From NCBI RefSeq assembly GCF_032854445.1, contig NC_088295.1, positions 16,417,385-16,481,384 of the forward strand: 64,000 nucleotides of DNA, in the 5' to 3' direction. A program made the position numbers and the translations under genes. A model generated the notes under the pieces. The model was not told the origin of the DNA. It was given only the letters and a program-made list of their open reading frames with translations, and did no database searches. Shown one piece after another: positions 47,443 to 61,315 of the stretch. How positions within the stretch are numbered: position 1 is the first letter of the stretch; each line of letters begins with the position of its first letter. Origin of the DNA: Liolophura sinensis (lineage: Eukaryota > Mollusca > Polyplacophora > Chitonida > Chitonidae).

Positions 47443-50400
47443 TTAGCTAAGTGAGTTGTTTGGTTGAGTACCGCCTACAGGAGAGGAAAAGGAAACGTAC
47501 GGAGTGTCACGAATCGACGCGGTCTCGTGAGAGGCGAGAGGTGCGCAGCCAGCTGCCATCATGATTTGATGATGATCGTGATCCGATAAATATTCATTAG
47601 TTAGCGGCGTCATGCCGTCTTGTCCAGCGTCATAGTTCCCCGTGGTGTAGCCATGGGGATGGTCACCGTGATGGCCGTGCTGTGAATGGTTTCCGTGGTG
47701 TCTGTGCTGGGCGCTTCCTGCACTTCTGATGCTGGATATTGGGTGGTAGCTGGTGGAGGTCGCCGGAGATTGCTGTCACATGGAAAAGTTATGCAGACAT
47801 ATGAATAAATTAGGAACGAAAACAATCAGATGTAAATTTTAAAACGTGCAAAATGCAGTGAAATGAATTATACCTGAACATGGACAGATTCTCAGCCAAA
47901 TAAATGTTAAAGGAATACGTAAAACAAACTGCTGCTCTCTTATCCTTACGATTCCATGTAAGCTGTATTTGACATTAAGCGCCAGTGAGACATATCTAAT
48001 TTGTTCTGGAACTTAAACGTCTTCTTCGGATTTTTATGCCTGGAATATAAATAAGCTCTACTTGGCATCATTACAAACGGATGTCCTTTTCACATGCAAT
48101 TCAACCGGTCTATGTTTTTTTGCTGGTATGGTAATTAGTTTCAGTGGCTGTGAATAAACTTGAGATTCATCCAGTTGGTAGGCCCAGTGCTTTTAGGTAA
48201 GACTTGTAGGCGGTTGTTGAATTTGACATGTAAAGTTTTACTCACGTTCATATACAACCCAGAAGACACAATACCTAATATTATGCAATGAAAAGAAATT
48301 TTGTTTTGGAAACAACAACTGAGGCTAAGGAACTTCTCTTGTTTGAAGTTTTACCATCATATTAGTTACCATCAGCTGTTAAACCTTTACCTGAAACATG
48401 TGTACTTTCGAGCGAAGTGATCATGAAGACGCATTATATGTTGAGCATATAATTAAAATTTATACTGTATCGTCAGTCTTACAAAGGCTGGCAAAGATTC
48501 ACTTCCGCCATCGCTGAACATAAAGGAAACTGCAGACTCTACCGATCGTACATCTTATCTGGGACTGTATTTGTACAAAGACTGAAACGGTTTCATGTCT
48601 CCCCAACTTCACGACAAGGGGGATAGTTTCAAATTCTTCCAAATTATCCTTACTTAGAAAGGAATATACGGAAGCAATATCTCGTCTTGTAGCATTTGTT
48701 ACAATGTGCTCTTTGGTATGATTTCTGTCAACGTCACAAGTTATTACTGCAAAAAGGTCTGTGCCAACCTCCCGAAAATCCAAGTGTAGTCTTTCAATCG
48801 CCTTTCAATAAAATTGTTCTTCATTCACCGTATCTGTAAATCACTTATATGTCTATAAATTGTACTGCTAGCAATCATTACCGCCGCCAATTTGTCGTTA
48901 TTTGTATTTAGTAACTCGAATATTTTAACAATTATGCAAACGATTTTCGGCTTATTTATAGCTAATTGCCACATACATACAATTGTTACTCGTTTTATTT
49001 TCAAACAGCACTTTAAAAAACTTTTATTGAGTAAAATTGAAATAAAAATGATAGTACAAATTATTCTTTATCCCAAAAACAAATATTAGAGATATAGATG
49101 TATTAGAAAACATCCTTGATCAAGTGAAGAAACAACCCACATAAGCATGGAGGGAAGGGGAAATTGAATTTAATCTTTAATGAAGAGTACATGGGATATA
49201 TAAGATTATAACATACTTACAGGAGCCCTTGGTCCATAGCCATCCCCAGTTCCAAAACAATAATAATACATACAGGCCCCAAAGAGAAGGGCTGTGCCCA
49301 CGACACATCCAATAGGACCCAAGGCCCTATACATTCTGTCGACAAAAGAGGTAGTTAGGACCAACACGACTGTAGTTAGAACATGTCTGCTTAAAGGGAA
49401 TCAAATATGAACAGGCAAAGTCGACTTCGTTTGTTCACTGCATCGTCATTTATTTCAATGTTTTATGTAATGGATCTCATTTTGAGGAATATGATTCTTT
49501 TTCTATTCCCAAGACACCTGTAATGCCAACCTTTAGAATGCAAGAAGTTCTCAAATGTACCGTAGTAAATCACAGGCCTTAATGGGAATGCACGGAGAAT
49601 GTTTTCTTTTTCCATGTGAACAAATTAATTCGTTTCTGTCCAGAATCATCTGAAACAGACCTGTTTACCCGCCTAATGTAAATTCGTCCCACCAGGCAAT
49701 AATATTTTGGTTAACACACATAAACTCAGAAAAGTAGTGATAATGCCTTGTCTGAAGCAGAAACCCTGATCATATGGCCGGACAGAACACCATAAAATAG
49801 CCGAGGTTTCCTTCTTTAAATCAGCTTTTATGTGACATATACGATCCGTCCTGGCAAATTCACAGGAATATTTTCACATTTCCCCAGCGTTAGATGCTCC
49901 AGTTTTTTTTCAGCTTACTTTCTTCAAAAAATATCATTTTAAATATCAACTGTGCTATTGCAGCTTATAACGTAGATGAAAATAAAAATTTAATTTGAAT
50001 AATTCTGGGCGCTAATTGGAATCCATTCTGTGGGTTTCATGTAGGTTCCGAGTTGTGAGTTTTATGGAATATCTGGGAGACTTTAAAATAAAAGCTGCCA
50101 ATGTAATTTGCCTCTCATATGCATCCAAGTCACGAATCGTCACTGAATGAGACCTGCCTGCTGCAGAACTCACAGTAAAATTGCTTTCATCAATCGTATC
50201 TGAATGTATACGGAGATTTCTTCGCTACGATAAACCAAAAGGTAAGAAATATCAAGACACTTACTCTGCTTGTTCTGCCGTTAAATGTGGATCTGGGCGA
50301 CCTTTCTCATAACCAACAACTGAAAAGCCAACACCGGATATGAAAATCACGGTACCGATTCCGGTAAGTAACAAAAGCCTTCGCAGGGAAAAGCGATGAG

Positions 50401-50473
50401 GACCCTGCGGCGTGATTCGTCGGACCCTCTTTACACGGTTCCGCAAAACGCTGGCTTGGACTGCTGGTCTCAT
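47443..50473 (-). CDS. Two-pass membrane protein with histidine-rich tail (3 exons, 217 aa)
   Basis: Exons: 50265-50473, 49221-49335, 47443-47772, with GT-AG borders, matching phases and 654 nt in total. The N terminus is basic (RNRVKRVRR). TM1 is about residues 33-55 (LLLLTGIGTVIFISGVGF) and TM2 about 75-97 (ALGPIGCVVGTALLFGACM), joined by a short polar loop (EKGRPDPHLTAEQAE). The tail begins at residue 109; residues 131-148 are rich in His-Gly and His-His, and more His lies in SDHDHHQIMM. The last exon is read in the frame set by the splice phase; that frame has no early ATG. Short hairpin-like membrane topology with both ends in the cytosol is inferred. A His-rich tail could bind metal ions, but that is only a guess. 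I do not recognise the family. Confidence 0.78.
48499..48783 (-). CDS. Unassigned ORF inside intron 2 of the two-TM gene
   Basis: A 94-residue frame on the same strand as the host gene, starting MDFREVGTDLFAVITCDVD. Composition is protein-like (mixed acidic/basic, FETIPLVVKLGRHETV), unlike the biased frames from repeats. No family is recognised, and no convincing acceptor/donor pair ties it to the gene. It may be an alternative exon, a decayed copy of something, or chance. Confidence 0.2.
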   Translation of the reverse strand: MDFREVGTDLFAVITCDVDRNHTKEHIVTNATRRDIASVYSFLSKDNLEEFETIPLVVKLGRHETVSVFVQIQSQIRCTIGRVCSFLYVQRWRK

Positions 50474-52564
50474 GGCTTCCTATAACGCTGGCTGGAGACT
50501 TGAACAACGATACTGACGTCCTTGGCTGATCATGTGATTTAGCTCACACCGTCGATCCTACATGTTAGCATAGTTTGGGCAGATGACGTCCTCTGGCTCA
50601 TCCTACAACGACATCATATTCATCAAAAAGTTTTAGTTATGTCACAAACTTTTTCATGAAAACCCTACTGAAGCCTGCCTTATACAGGTACCTGTCCCCT
50701 TCGTTATAAACACACTTGCACTAACTGTCCTCGTAGGTTCACCTGGGTACAATGTCCACCAGAGACGTCGTAATATGAACCGTCAGGTGAAAAATCATCA
50801 TGGGGAGAAGGTGACAGGCAATAATCCATGGAGTTTCTCAAACCTAACGAATCTGTTCCCTGGCAACACGCTTTTGAGCATTTATGAAGCAGATGCTAAC
50901 ATGGTGAAACACACTTAAACCAGGCTTGCACTCAGTGATCTTTTCATAACCTGACAATCTGATACGACATCAAAGGCTTTTTGGCACAGGTGGTCATATT
51001 TATGGAGGTGACTATCCCGTAATGTACGATGTCATCGAGTTTGGCGACATGAAGAACGAAGAAATGACATGCTCTCATAGGTTGTTTCCTTATATGGTGC
51101 TTTCTAATTCATCAAAAATGGGTACAATCCTATTACTGTTTTTCATTTTCATTATTTCATTTCCAACAAAATACATGACAGGATAAAACAATCGATTGTT
51201 TTGTTAACATGCACTTATATCATACTAATAAATCAGTTATTCTAAATGTTTTGAAGCTGAAAAAAAACATAATATAAAACGTCATTGTTATTTATTTCGT
51301 GTAATTTTGTATAATTATTTCGTGTTAATACTGCGACTAAACTATCTCCATCACTTTATTTGGCTTCATGGCTAGAAGGTTTATAATACAACACAAGCAT
51401 TAACACAGATTTTTCAAGACTTGTCTTGGCTTCAGGGTACAAAACTTTACAATACAAGCAATACATCAAAACTTGCCTTGGTTTCAGGATACTAAAAGGT
51501 TCTGATACAACCATTAAATCAGACTTTCTGGACTAGTGTTACAGAATGTTCTAAGAGATCATGCAGACGTCATACACTTGCGCTGGTTTCATTGTAGCAG
51601 ACGGCCCTTATATAACAACTGATTTCTTACTTTCCCCTGTTTAAAGTGATGTGAAATGGTTTCAGTTATTGTAGATTTTTGTGACTGCTGTGGGGATGAC
51701 ATGATCACGTGTATTTAATTATTTTATGTATGTAACAGAGAAACAACCAAAGATCATCGATTGCATATATATGTCAATAAATCACTTTGAGGCATGTCTC
51801 TGTAAATCAGACAAAGTTTCTGCAAAAGTTAAGTATCGCATATATATGTTTATACCAATCCAAGCATAGTACGTCTGTACTTCTAATTGGTATTACGCAG
51901 TTCTGAAAACAGTTTCAATTTGCGAAGCTTGTTTGAGTTTTCCAAGACTAGTATCCATCATTACTTTGTCCTTCACCACATCCAATTGATTCCAGCGTGT
52001 TAAAATTGCTGAAAGCTATTTTTGCAATCTCTACCACCGTGCAATGCATAATTAATGGTCTTACGTAAGACAAACATGTTCTGAAAAAACTTGAACAGCA
52101 TTTTAATTTGATTGCGTCGAAGGGCAAATCTCATAAAAATATTATATTTATTTGTAAACATTTTTAAACAAACAGACTAAAATAGCCGCTCTCGTCAAAT
52201 GGATGAACTAAAATTTATTGGATCCCTAATTAAAAATTAACAACCAGATTGATCACAGGTTACAGGAAGGGCACTTCGAAGACGCTATCAACATTTTTGA
52301 CACACATAAAAATGCATTTTGTAAGTAATATGAAAGAGCCATTGATTTATAAAATTGCGAGTTAACCGCATAGTTAACCGCATAGGGATTTCCAAAACCC
52401 CATAATGCTTTACGGAACGCTTGACAAAGACGCCATGGACCATCATCACCTTATGATATTTCCTTGGGAGTTCTCTTGACTGTATATTATATTTCCATTT
52501 ATGTATATGTTTAAAATCTAGTAAGATTTCTTAATAATAATATCTATGTCTCATCCCTGACACC

Positions 52565-52654
52565 ATGCAGGCAACGAAAATGTTTAATCACTCCAGTCAA
52601 CGGCATGGTCCCATTCGGAGTGCTTTAGACTTACACAGACAGAAAACGGAGATG
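52565..52654 (+). CDS. Candidate orphan first exon
   Basis: ACACCATGC (reasonable start context) opens a 30-codon frame, MQATKMFNHSSQRHGPIRSA to KTEM, followed immediately by GTAAGG. An acceptor-like TTCTCTTGCAG/G at 54142-54152 lies downstream. In phase it would add only 13 codons (GRRLQKLVITIHH) before a stop. No homology is recognised. Confidence 0.2.
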
Positions 52655-54594
52655 GTAAGGCAAATACATAATTTAAGGATATCCGCTTTTGTTAAAGATA
52701 GTCCGACCGATGAATAGTTAGCAGCTTAAATCCCTATCTTCACGAAATAGTCCCCTGGAAGCGCATGGATTATACCAGTATATGTAGAATATATAGGCCT
52801 ATTCTCTGCTTGGAGCCTTGGATTCCTTTTTAATTCTGGTTTTCGGCTGTATGAACATTTCATTAATGATCTCCACAATGCTGTCATGAAAACAACAGAA
52901 ATACTTAATCCTTAATAATATTCAGCTGCTACGTTTCTGAAATGACATCACAATTTCAAGCTTAGATGTACATTATCGCTTTAATCCTGACTTTATCAAA
53001 AAGTGATAAACGTCATAGAAACGTAGCTTATCATAAGATTTTATCATACGGTTGATAAGTACACAGATTCTTATTGGGGTTTCGAAGCTTATCAGCTTAT
53101 GACTTCATTGCCCTTCGTTACATTCTACAAGAATTGTGAGAGAGCTTTACCGAAGTGGTTACATCACGAGTTGACTCTTGAATCCTATGTTGCCACATGA
53201 GGACTTGGCCTAATTGATGGAATCATCTTCGTCTACACCTCTACCAACCAGGCCCTCCTAAGCCATTGGGTGCTCAAGCCCAGACAGGTTAGCAGTACCC
53301 CAGCAAATTACCTTGGTTTATCGCGGGGTCCATGCCGATACTAACAGCTACTGCCAATATCTTGCTTCGGCCGACAAATATCACCGAATATCAATTATTC
53401 ACAGATCAATTCTGCACGGGTAATATCAAATTAGTCTTCAATTTTGTTAATAAATCAAATCTGTGATATGGATCGGACAGATACAGGATAGTAACTATAA
53501 TCGTTGTTACATGTTTTATTGAAGTTTGTTTCAATAGAATCTATGGTAAGTCAATGTTTACTACGAATCCATAAATACACAAAATGTTTGTAAATGTTTA
53601 ACTTTGTGTAATTGCTTTTCGTTCATGATGTCAAAGACGACGGTGCTCTCGTTTGCTCTGACAGTCAAAGCGCTGGTTCGCGGCGACTGTCATGTATACC
53701 CATGACATATGTGGTCCGATGTTTGAATAAAACTCTCCATCGTTCCGATGACGCTTGAATTGAGGACGTTTGTAAGGAATCTGGTGAAAGGAACTGAACC
53801 TCCACACGTAAACATGGCCACCTTCATATTAGTAAAAGTTCTTGAGAATACCAATCCAATAAATGAGTAATAAGACAATGGAGTGGCCGCATTGTTCAGT
53901 GAAAAATGCAAAAGGTACTATACCTTTTCACATGTGGCAATATGAAAATTAAGACAATAAATAGACTTTACTATGGTCCACAGAGTGGCTTGTAATTATC
54001 GCTCGTAATGAAATTATATCCCGCCACACACAACTGTTCCCACTGTATGCCTTCTTGAAGCAGGGGTACGCAGAAAATATGTTATGCTGTGGTCCAAGTA
54101 CAACTTGTATTTACTGCAGATTCTAGTAGGATTCATTTGCTTCTCTTGCAGGGTCGAAGGCTTCAAAAATTGGTCATTACGATACATCACTAAGCGCTCA
54201 GCATATGGTGATAAGCCAGGTGTTTGAGCTGGTACCGGTATGCTGAGATATCTTCTGCCTGGTTAAGGCCTTTCAGGGTGGCAACTGTTTGGTTGGTACC
54301 CGAAAAAATGTGGAAGGCGACATACATTTTTAAGCACATCTGAAAGGGGCCTCCCAAAACCCCGGATGAATGAATGATTCAGTTTAACACGATACTGGGA
54401 GTATTTCAGCCACACCCCACACTGATAGTATTTCAGTCATATCATGACGCTCAACAAACCAAAGAAGGGCCTTGGCCAAAACAATCATCACAATTCAATA
54501 ATTGTTTTAACTGGTGCTAATTAATTAACGCTACACTGATTGACCTCTGTCACGTGGAGCAAATCGAAGAACAGTGAGTAAACCTGCCCTTTGG

Positions 54595-54700
54595 CAGGTA
54601 CATAAGCAAATCTTCTGATTTAAAGCCGCTGCCGAAAGAGTAAGTGTTGGATTCGAGCCAGCGATCTCATTTGTCAAGGATCGATGGACTGCTGGGTGAA
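54595..54700 (-). mobile_element. Degenerate tRNA-headed SINE fragment
   Basis: The minus strand has GATCGCTGGCTCGAATCC, a B-box-like stretch, followed by a TTTGGCAG/GTACCTGCC-rich body. Heavily decayed. Confidence 0.4.
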
Positions 54701-57700
54701 CAATGTCAAATCCAACGAGAGGCGCACCAAGGATCATACATGCACTGGCATATATTATAACATATATCATGTGTGAGACAGACGTTCTTTCACTAATGTC
54801 GGGCAGACACAATCGATATCATGACTTTGAAAAACTCTCACGCTATGCACAATAATTCTGATATCGGTTTCACCGTATAGGTGTAGCGAGCCCATTGCGT
54901 GCTGGTTGTCCAGTCATCAAACAACGGTATGGTTTCGTCTTTGCATGGCAATGGTAAGGGAATCATATGTCGAAGGCAATCCTTACACATGTGGACTTGG
55001 TAAGCACGTAGCCCTTTGATAACTAAATGTACTGACTTGTTGGACGCTTCGAATTAATTACTAGCTGCTCCCTGTTAATATCTCCATAGATCTGGTGGTG
55101 TATGTGCCATCAATAAGGCGTATAACCAGTGCCTAGACAGCAGACTCAACCCCTTATCTATGTCTACCTCCGTAACACGACCCTTGCAAGAGATCATGCG
55201 TCTGTGAAACAGCCATAAAGAACGATCAGGACATCATCAAAACATTTCTTGTCTCTTTCCAGCTATCTGTTGCATGCCAGACGCGGAGAGGGAATAGAAA
55301 GTATGAAAATATACATGCAAACTATGGAAAGTATCAGCACGTATAACGAATCTGTCTATAATTATATTGATGCAGTTTGTTGGATGTTGCAATAAATAAT
55401 TCACAGGGACTCCATTTGGAGGACCCATTGACAAGTATTGATCAATACTGTGATCCGCCAGATGGAGCCATGTCCAGCACTGCTCATCCCAGCTGTGTAC
55501 GGGAGAGCTGAGTACGGCTGCTCCATCGGTCGGTTACCCTCAAATGTGTTAGTCCCCAGAACTCAGTTAACTCGTGATTGTAAATATGGAAAAAGCAATG
55601 ATAACGGAGTCCTGTGCTTTGATGTGATGTTCACGTCACGAAATGCGTGTTTTTGTGGTTCGAAATGCGAAAGTTATTGCGGAATGTTGGTAGCATACAC
55701 CTCATAATGTGAAGAAAACATTCCTGATCTCAAATCATGTTGAATGACCATAAAAATTAGAGAAATATGCACGCCAGATGCAGCGGGGTCACTTTTAAAA
55801 ACGGTTTCTTTTGGGGATATGGGTTATTTCAAGTTCAAGCAAAGATAATTGATCGTCAACATATATAAACTTTTATTCATCAACTGAAGGTGATTAAGTG
55901 TTGCATGTCACAATAACCCCCAGAATACTTATTTACAGTCCATCATTAATGTCTTTAACGCATTATTAGATAATTAGCTTTATTATTTATATAATGGTGA
56001 AGTATTAGGATTTCTTTCACTGATAAAAGTGATATCTCAATGCCTGCAGTTACATATCATTTTTGTTATTATACGTATAAGGGAACGTTTCAACTCAACA
56101 GGAACACGGACAATGTAAACATAAACCTTGTAAAATGTGAAAATATTGCGGTCATGAAATTGATGAAACTTTCATTTTATGACGCCTATATTTAGACTTT
56201 TTAAAAACTTGAAAAAGGATCCACAAACCACAGGCAGAAAATCACTCTCGCCAACTTTGCAATAATTATTAAAAATATTCTGAGATCAAACCGGAATTAA
56301 ATTATTGATAGTCACTAATATAGAATTATTCAAGATGCTATGTTGTCATCACACTTAAGATACACTGTACAACCACATTAAGTCCAGCACAGCAAGACAT
56401 CGTCCACACATATGTATATTGAATACTGGCTGCGTACAATGAGAAACAATGCTGAGTTACGGAACTGGGACTAAGATAGGAATATTGCTATCTGGATGCT
56501 GTCTACGCGAACATGACCCATTTATATGGTAAAATACATAGGCCTATGTCGGACTTTATCACTGAGTCATCACTCGGCTGTAGACAACATAGCGCTACGT
56601 CCATCTGTGTGGTGGACCGTAAGTCTTGTTTCTCATTAGAATCTCCAGGTTACTCATTCCACATTGCAAAGAGCTTAGTGTTACTGGAAATTGACTTGGT
56701 TTAGAATCGTATTCCCTGAAATGTACTTGAGTGTGCCATTGTTAATTGAGTGTGCTATTGTTATCTGATTGCCGGCATCACTAAGCATCAGTGAGTACAT
56801 TCAGGTCGGACTGGCAATATCTGCATAGTATAACTTTGTCAGACAGTTGCAAGACGTACAATGACAAGAACCATATAATGATTTTATCTCCCAAAAGCAA
56901 TACTTTACAGTTTACTGAGCCAAGACATCTTGGTCAGAGTAGAAATATCAAGGGAGGTCATTAGATACTGCGGAACTAACTGAATTCTAATTAAGGAGGA
57001 AAGCAGAAGGGATCAAACGTTTAGATCGGCCGGCTTAAGGTAGCTCTGCCATCAGCAAGATGTAGCTCTTGAGGGATAACGATCTATATTAGACTGGCCG
57101 CTTCTTCCGTAAAACCAAGATTATTATCGAACTTCTAATTTTTCTCTGCTTCGTCCACAGGGCGATTTGCAGCAGGAATTAAGGAAGTTTACGTGGAGCG
57201 AGCATGATAGATTGCCAATGGATTAGGGTTCTCTTCCCCACCAGTATCCCCGAGGAGGTGATCGAATGGTTCATACCCTACATATTACATGCACATACGC
57301 ACTATCAGCTAGTCTTCCTCCAGAATGCGATGTATTCTCCCACGGGCATATTGCAGCCTTGTAAAGCTTCTCAACAAAATAATATTGCCGCATAATTCGA
57401 CTGAAATACCATTAATCCATTCTAAGTACACGCGCTTCACTGGATGTCTTTGATGACCTATTTACAACGGCTGCGGGTGGGCTTGTTAACACTGGCAAGA
57501 GCGAATTCGTATGTCTGTTCAGGAATGATCTGCAAGATCTGCGCGGAGAAAGCCCAATGTGTACCATTAGAGTATCTGATACCCAGAAGACTTTGTCAAA
57601 AAAGAACCAACTGAATACTGGTATATTCCTGCCATGTGCCCCTGACGTTTCTCAAGCGAAAAAGTCATCATGGCTCGTTTTTTTTAGACATAATCTTAAT

Positions 57701-58451
57701 CAACGCCTGTTCCTTTACACATCCAATGTCAGATCACAAGAAACAAATATCATAATTCATAGAGCAGTGCGTCAACCAACACATTACAGGCAAGCCATAT
57801 ATTTTCGGTCGACACAAATCGGTATTAACACTCAAAGTTTATTTACCGTAATACAAAACTGTTTATGTGCGCGTCAGTAAATAATCATTAAGTTATGGGG
57901 TGCAAAGCCTTTGTTTTGACTCATTTTATTCAATTAGACCAGAGAGAAGTGAATACATATACTTGCGTCTGACCTTACTGAGGTTGTGCTGGTTAATGAA
58001 CTAGGTTTGTTCCGAGCATGTTACAACGTATTCTTAATTACCGCAGCTCTCAAAGCTAAGGTTCAGGAATAAATGAAGCTAATAACACACTACAGTGCCG
58101 CAGTCACGCCAGCATCTGTACTCTTGCATCATTTATATGAACTATTTTCTATTTTTCTGTCTATGTCTGTTCCATCTAGAGATAATGAACAGGAAACATC
58201 TCAAGGTGCGCGACGATCGGATAGCATGGGGACCTCGACAACGCACTAGTACCAATAACCCTCGATCCACAGGTTACTACTGTTGCCACTCCGTCAACAG
58301 ACATGATAATGCCTCTAAGCAATGAGGTCAGCTTTTCAGCCTGGATGTAATGTCCGATTTCCCAGTCATCACGGCTTAGTTAGCGGTTGAAAAAGCCTTA
58401 AAACACGAGATCAGTGAGAACTATGAGTTGTAAACTGAGTCTGAAATAGCA

Positions 58452-58649
58452 GTGTCTGCTCAGATAACAGGTAGGGAAGGCGTACAAAATGAATCTTTAG
58501 AGGCAACGGTCCGCACTTCCAGAAGCCTCCGTTTGAAGTCGAGACAATCACAAAGAGCTATTCTGACAACAAAAGATAGGACACCGGCTAAGCTGTTCAG
58601 AAGAGTGAGAAATACGCTTAACAAAATAAAGAGTAATCTTACTTCATAA
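58452..58649 (+). CDS. Unassigned basic ORF
   Basis: 65 codons, with an Arg/Lys/Ser-rich C-terminal half (SRSLRLKSRQSQRAILTTKD, FRRVRNTLNKIK). It resembles a nucleic-acid-binding or mobile-element tail in composition only. No start context, splice sites or relatives could be established. Confidence 0.15.
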   Translation: MSAQITGREGVQNESLEATVRTSRSLRLKSRQSQRAILTTKDRTPAKLFRRVRNTLNKIKSNLTS

Positions 58650-60314
58650 ATATCTAACAGAGCAAGTTCTTCTAATGGGTACTGTAGAATGAAACTAACT
58701 ACATGTATGCCTGATTCACGATGGGCTGAATAGATTAACACCAACCTAGTAATGCACCTCTAAATGTCCATGGCGATGTTATTCCTACAGTTTGTCATGT
58801 ATATTAGGAACTAAACACAACTGACTGTTCACAATCAATAGTCATAGCCACTAACCTTAAGCAAACTAACCAGCATTGGATTGGAGAAAATGCTCCTTTT
58901 GTCAGATGCGGTCATATGCCAATAGTATCATGTTAGCGTAAGTCTACTGCCATAGAGAAATTATATAGTTTTAAGTAACACCTTTCAGCATGACTGAGAA
59001 ATACATGGCTGTGGGAGGTACGAATTCCCATGTTTTCTGTGTATTGGTGGATAAAATGTACTTCAGTTGGCATAGGCAAATGACTTGTGCAGATCATTTG
59101 CTGTACAAAGCTGTCGACTTAATAAATTATTGCTCAATCATGGAAATATCTATCCTATTTTGAGAATACCGACATTATATGAAGCATGCATTTTTTACAG
59201 AAATCCTAATTAATTAATACAAATATTGTGTATTGTAAAGTTATTCGTTTCTAGACACATGACATTTATCTGTTCCTAATTCTTGTCACTGCTGGTACAA
59301 ATATGACAAATCAGGTATGAATCATTTCAAGTATGAATAAAATGTCTCCTTGAAATATCGTGTGACCTGCAAAAGCCTATGCAAACAGTAGTCATCTTAC
59401 TGTGATAAAGTGAACAACAGCACCAAGAAGCAGCAATCTCCTCCAGATGCCGGAGATAGAAAGCCTGACATTCCAGGGATGCTGTTGCTCATGGTGAGAT
59501 GGTATCCTTCTGAGAGCTGTTACTTACCGTGAGCCTAACAGCCGTGAAAACAAGTAAATCTCAAGATTTGGCTCAGACCGCAAAGCTGCAAACGCGCCAG
59601 AGGCGAAATCAATATACAGCCAGATCAGAAGTTAGAGTCGCATGTAGTGAGTGTATGGTTGGATGTCGAGACCCAGGTCAAGCATATGCCGCGCTTTATT
59701 CAATAGAAACCATCACTTGAACTATCACGAAAAGACATCCACTATCGTTGAATCTCCCTCGGAGCACAGCGGACGTCATATTGTTCCCGGTTCACCAGAA
59801 AACTGCATCAAATCCTGACTGTGTGTGAAAACACGGTTCGATGATATGAAGGGCATCAGCATGTGTTCTGTTCCTAACACATTGTATTGTAAATCACTCA
59901 GGTCTGTGGGTACTGAGAGGTGGCCGATGCTGTGAGTGTCTTACTTTCAAAGCAGAAACATTTGTTCACCACGTTCGCAGTTAAAGTTGAAAAAAGCAAT
60001 ATTTGAGAATATCAAGCGGCGCAGTTTTATGTGAACGAAATGTAAACAACATGTAGAAATAGTCACTTCTATGCACAGGCATGGTAGAGACTGCTCCATC
60101 CTGTTTTGGGCTTAATATGAATTGTTGTTCTTTCATGAAAATAAAAGCAAAAAAAACATGTGTGGTACCAGCCTCACAGAGATCGGTGTTGTTGAAAACA
60201 CAGGGCCTTAGGAAATGTTCATGAAGCCATAGTATTTCACATCCCACTTTTAGATTGTTATATATTTCTTTCATTTCAATACAATCGCGCGCTTGTTCCA
60301 CAGTGACTTTGAGT

Positions 60315-60420
60315 CAGGAGGTTTGTTGAGTACCTGGCGAGGGGCAGTGTTTTACCCTGGACAGATCTGTTACCTCCACCCCATCGCCAGTGAGACAACG
60401 CCCTTAAGCACCAACCAGAT
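60315..60420 (+). mobile_element. Degenerate repeat fragment (SINE-like body)
   Basis: GGAGGTTTGTTGAGTACCTG and TACCTCCACCCCATCGCCAG resemble the block at 26735 and a repeat type I associate with marine invertebrates. No head or tail remains. Confidence 0.35.
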
Positions 60421-61315
60421 TTAAAAAATAATAAAGCGCAGTCGTGGATGTCATTTTGATAAAATTTTTGTTTTATAAATTTTTACTGCAACGTTTAAAT
60501 ATATGCAATATGCAGTATATTTCTAACAAAATTCGGAACAGTAGCTCAGCAATTCCGAGTTAAGATGTGTGTTATCTAAACTGGGTTCGTGGTTCCATTC
60601 AAATGCAGGTGTTCGCAATTTTGTGCAATAGTGATTTTTCACCTATTTATAGCGGATGAAACACGGCGATAAATTAATGTTTACAGTTAATTTGTAGATT
60701 TAGTTAAATGCTACATATCAATGCCATGATATAGCTGCGGGTGTTACTGTAAATGTTGTAACAACACAGATCTGCAATTTCTACTCTTCGATCTGCAGCC
60801 CATCACCATGTCGGCCAGCCAGCCCATAATGGATGTGTCTCCGTTACTGTCAAAAGTCAAACAGGCCTTTATCGGTGAAGGCTACATAAATAACGGACAC
60901 CATAAACACCAATTAGCTACAATAGGAAACCCCTAATGAACTCAATTTTCTCTGTTTGTAGAGTTGTGAGGAAGCGTTCCGGTAAAACTATCCCAACCAG
61001 TCGGGCACAATTTGTGAATGCCGACAACTAACAGCAGATTCCACGTAAGAAGATCCCTTTGTGTCAGCTAGTCTCAACACTTGAACTGGCATCAATTGAC
61101 TGGATCGAGCAAACACACGAGCCCTGCGTAAGCCTGAAACATGGTAAGCCTGAGTTTCTGTAATTATTTGTCAAACAATAGCCTTCTGAAAGGATTGCGT
61201 CCTTCGAAGGATGCAGCAGAATAAGCCACGCTCATGCTTTTTCATATTTTAGCCCTGCATACAGCTTTTATACCAACATGAGGTCATGAATCTGTGTCAA
61301 ACCATCGCACACGTC

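Larger units (their letters stand above)
50474..61315. other. Long intergenic stretch with only weak candidates
   Basis: Contains the weak exon and ORF candidates at 52565 and 58452 and two decayed repeat fragments. Near 50516 and 50585 are half-CRE words (TGACGTCC) upstream of the two-TM gene, which may belong to its promoter. Confidence 0.5.

Noticed and set aside
47610-47825. Thr-rich frame NLRRPPPATTQYPA
   Set aside because: Wrong frame of the last exon of the two-TM gene; splice phase requires the frame beginning QSPATSTSYH, which stays open to 47443.
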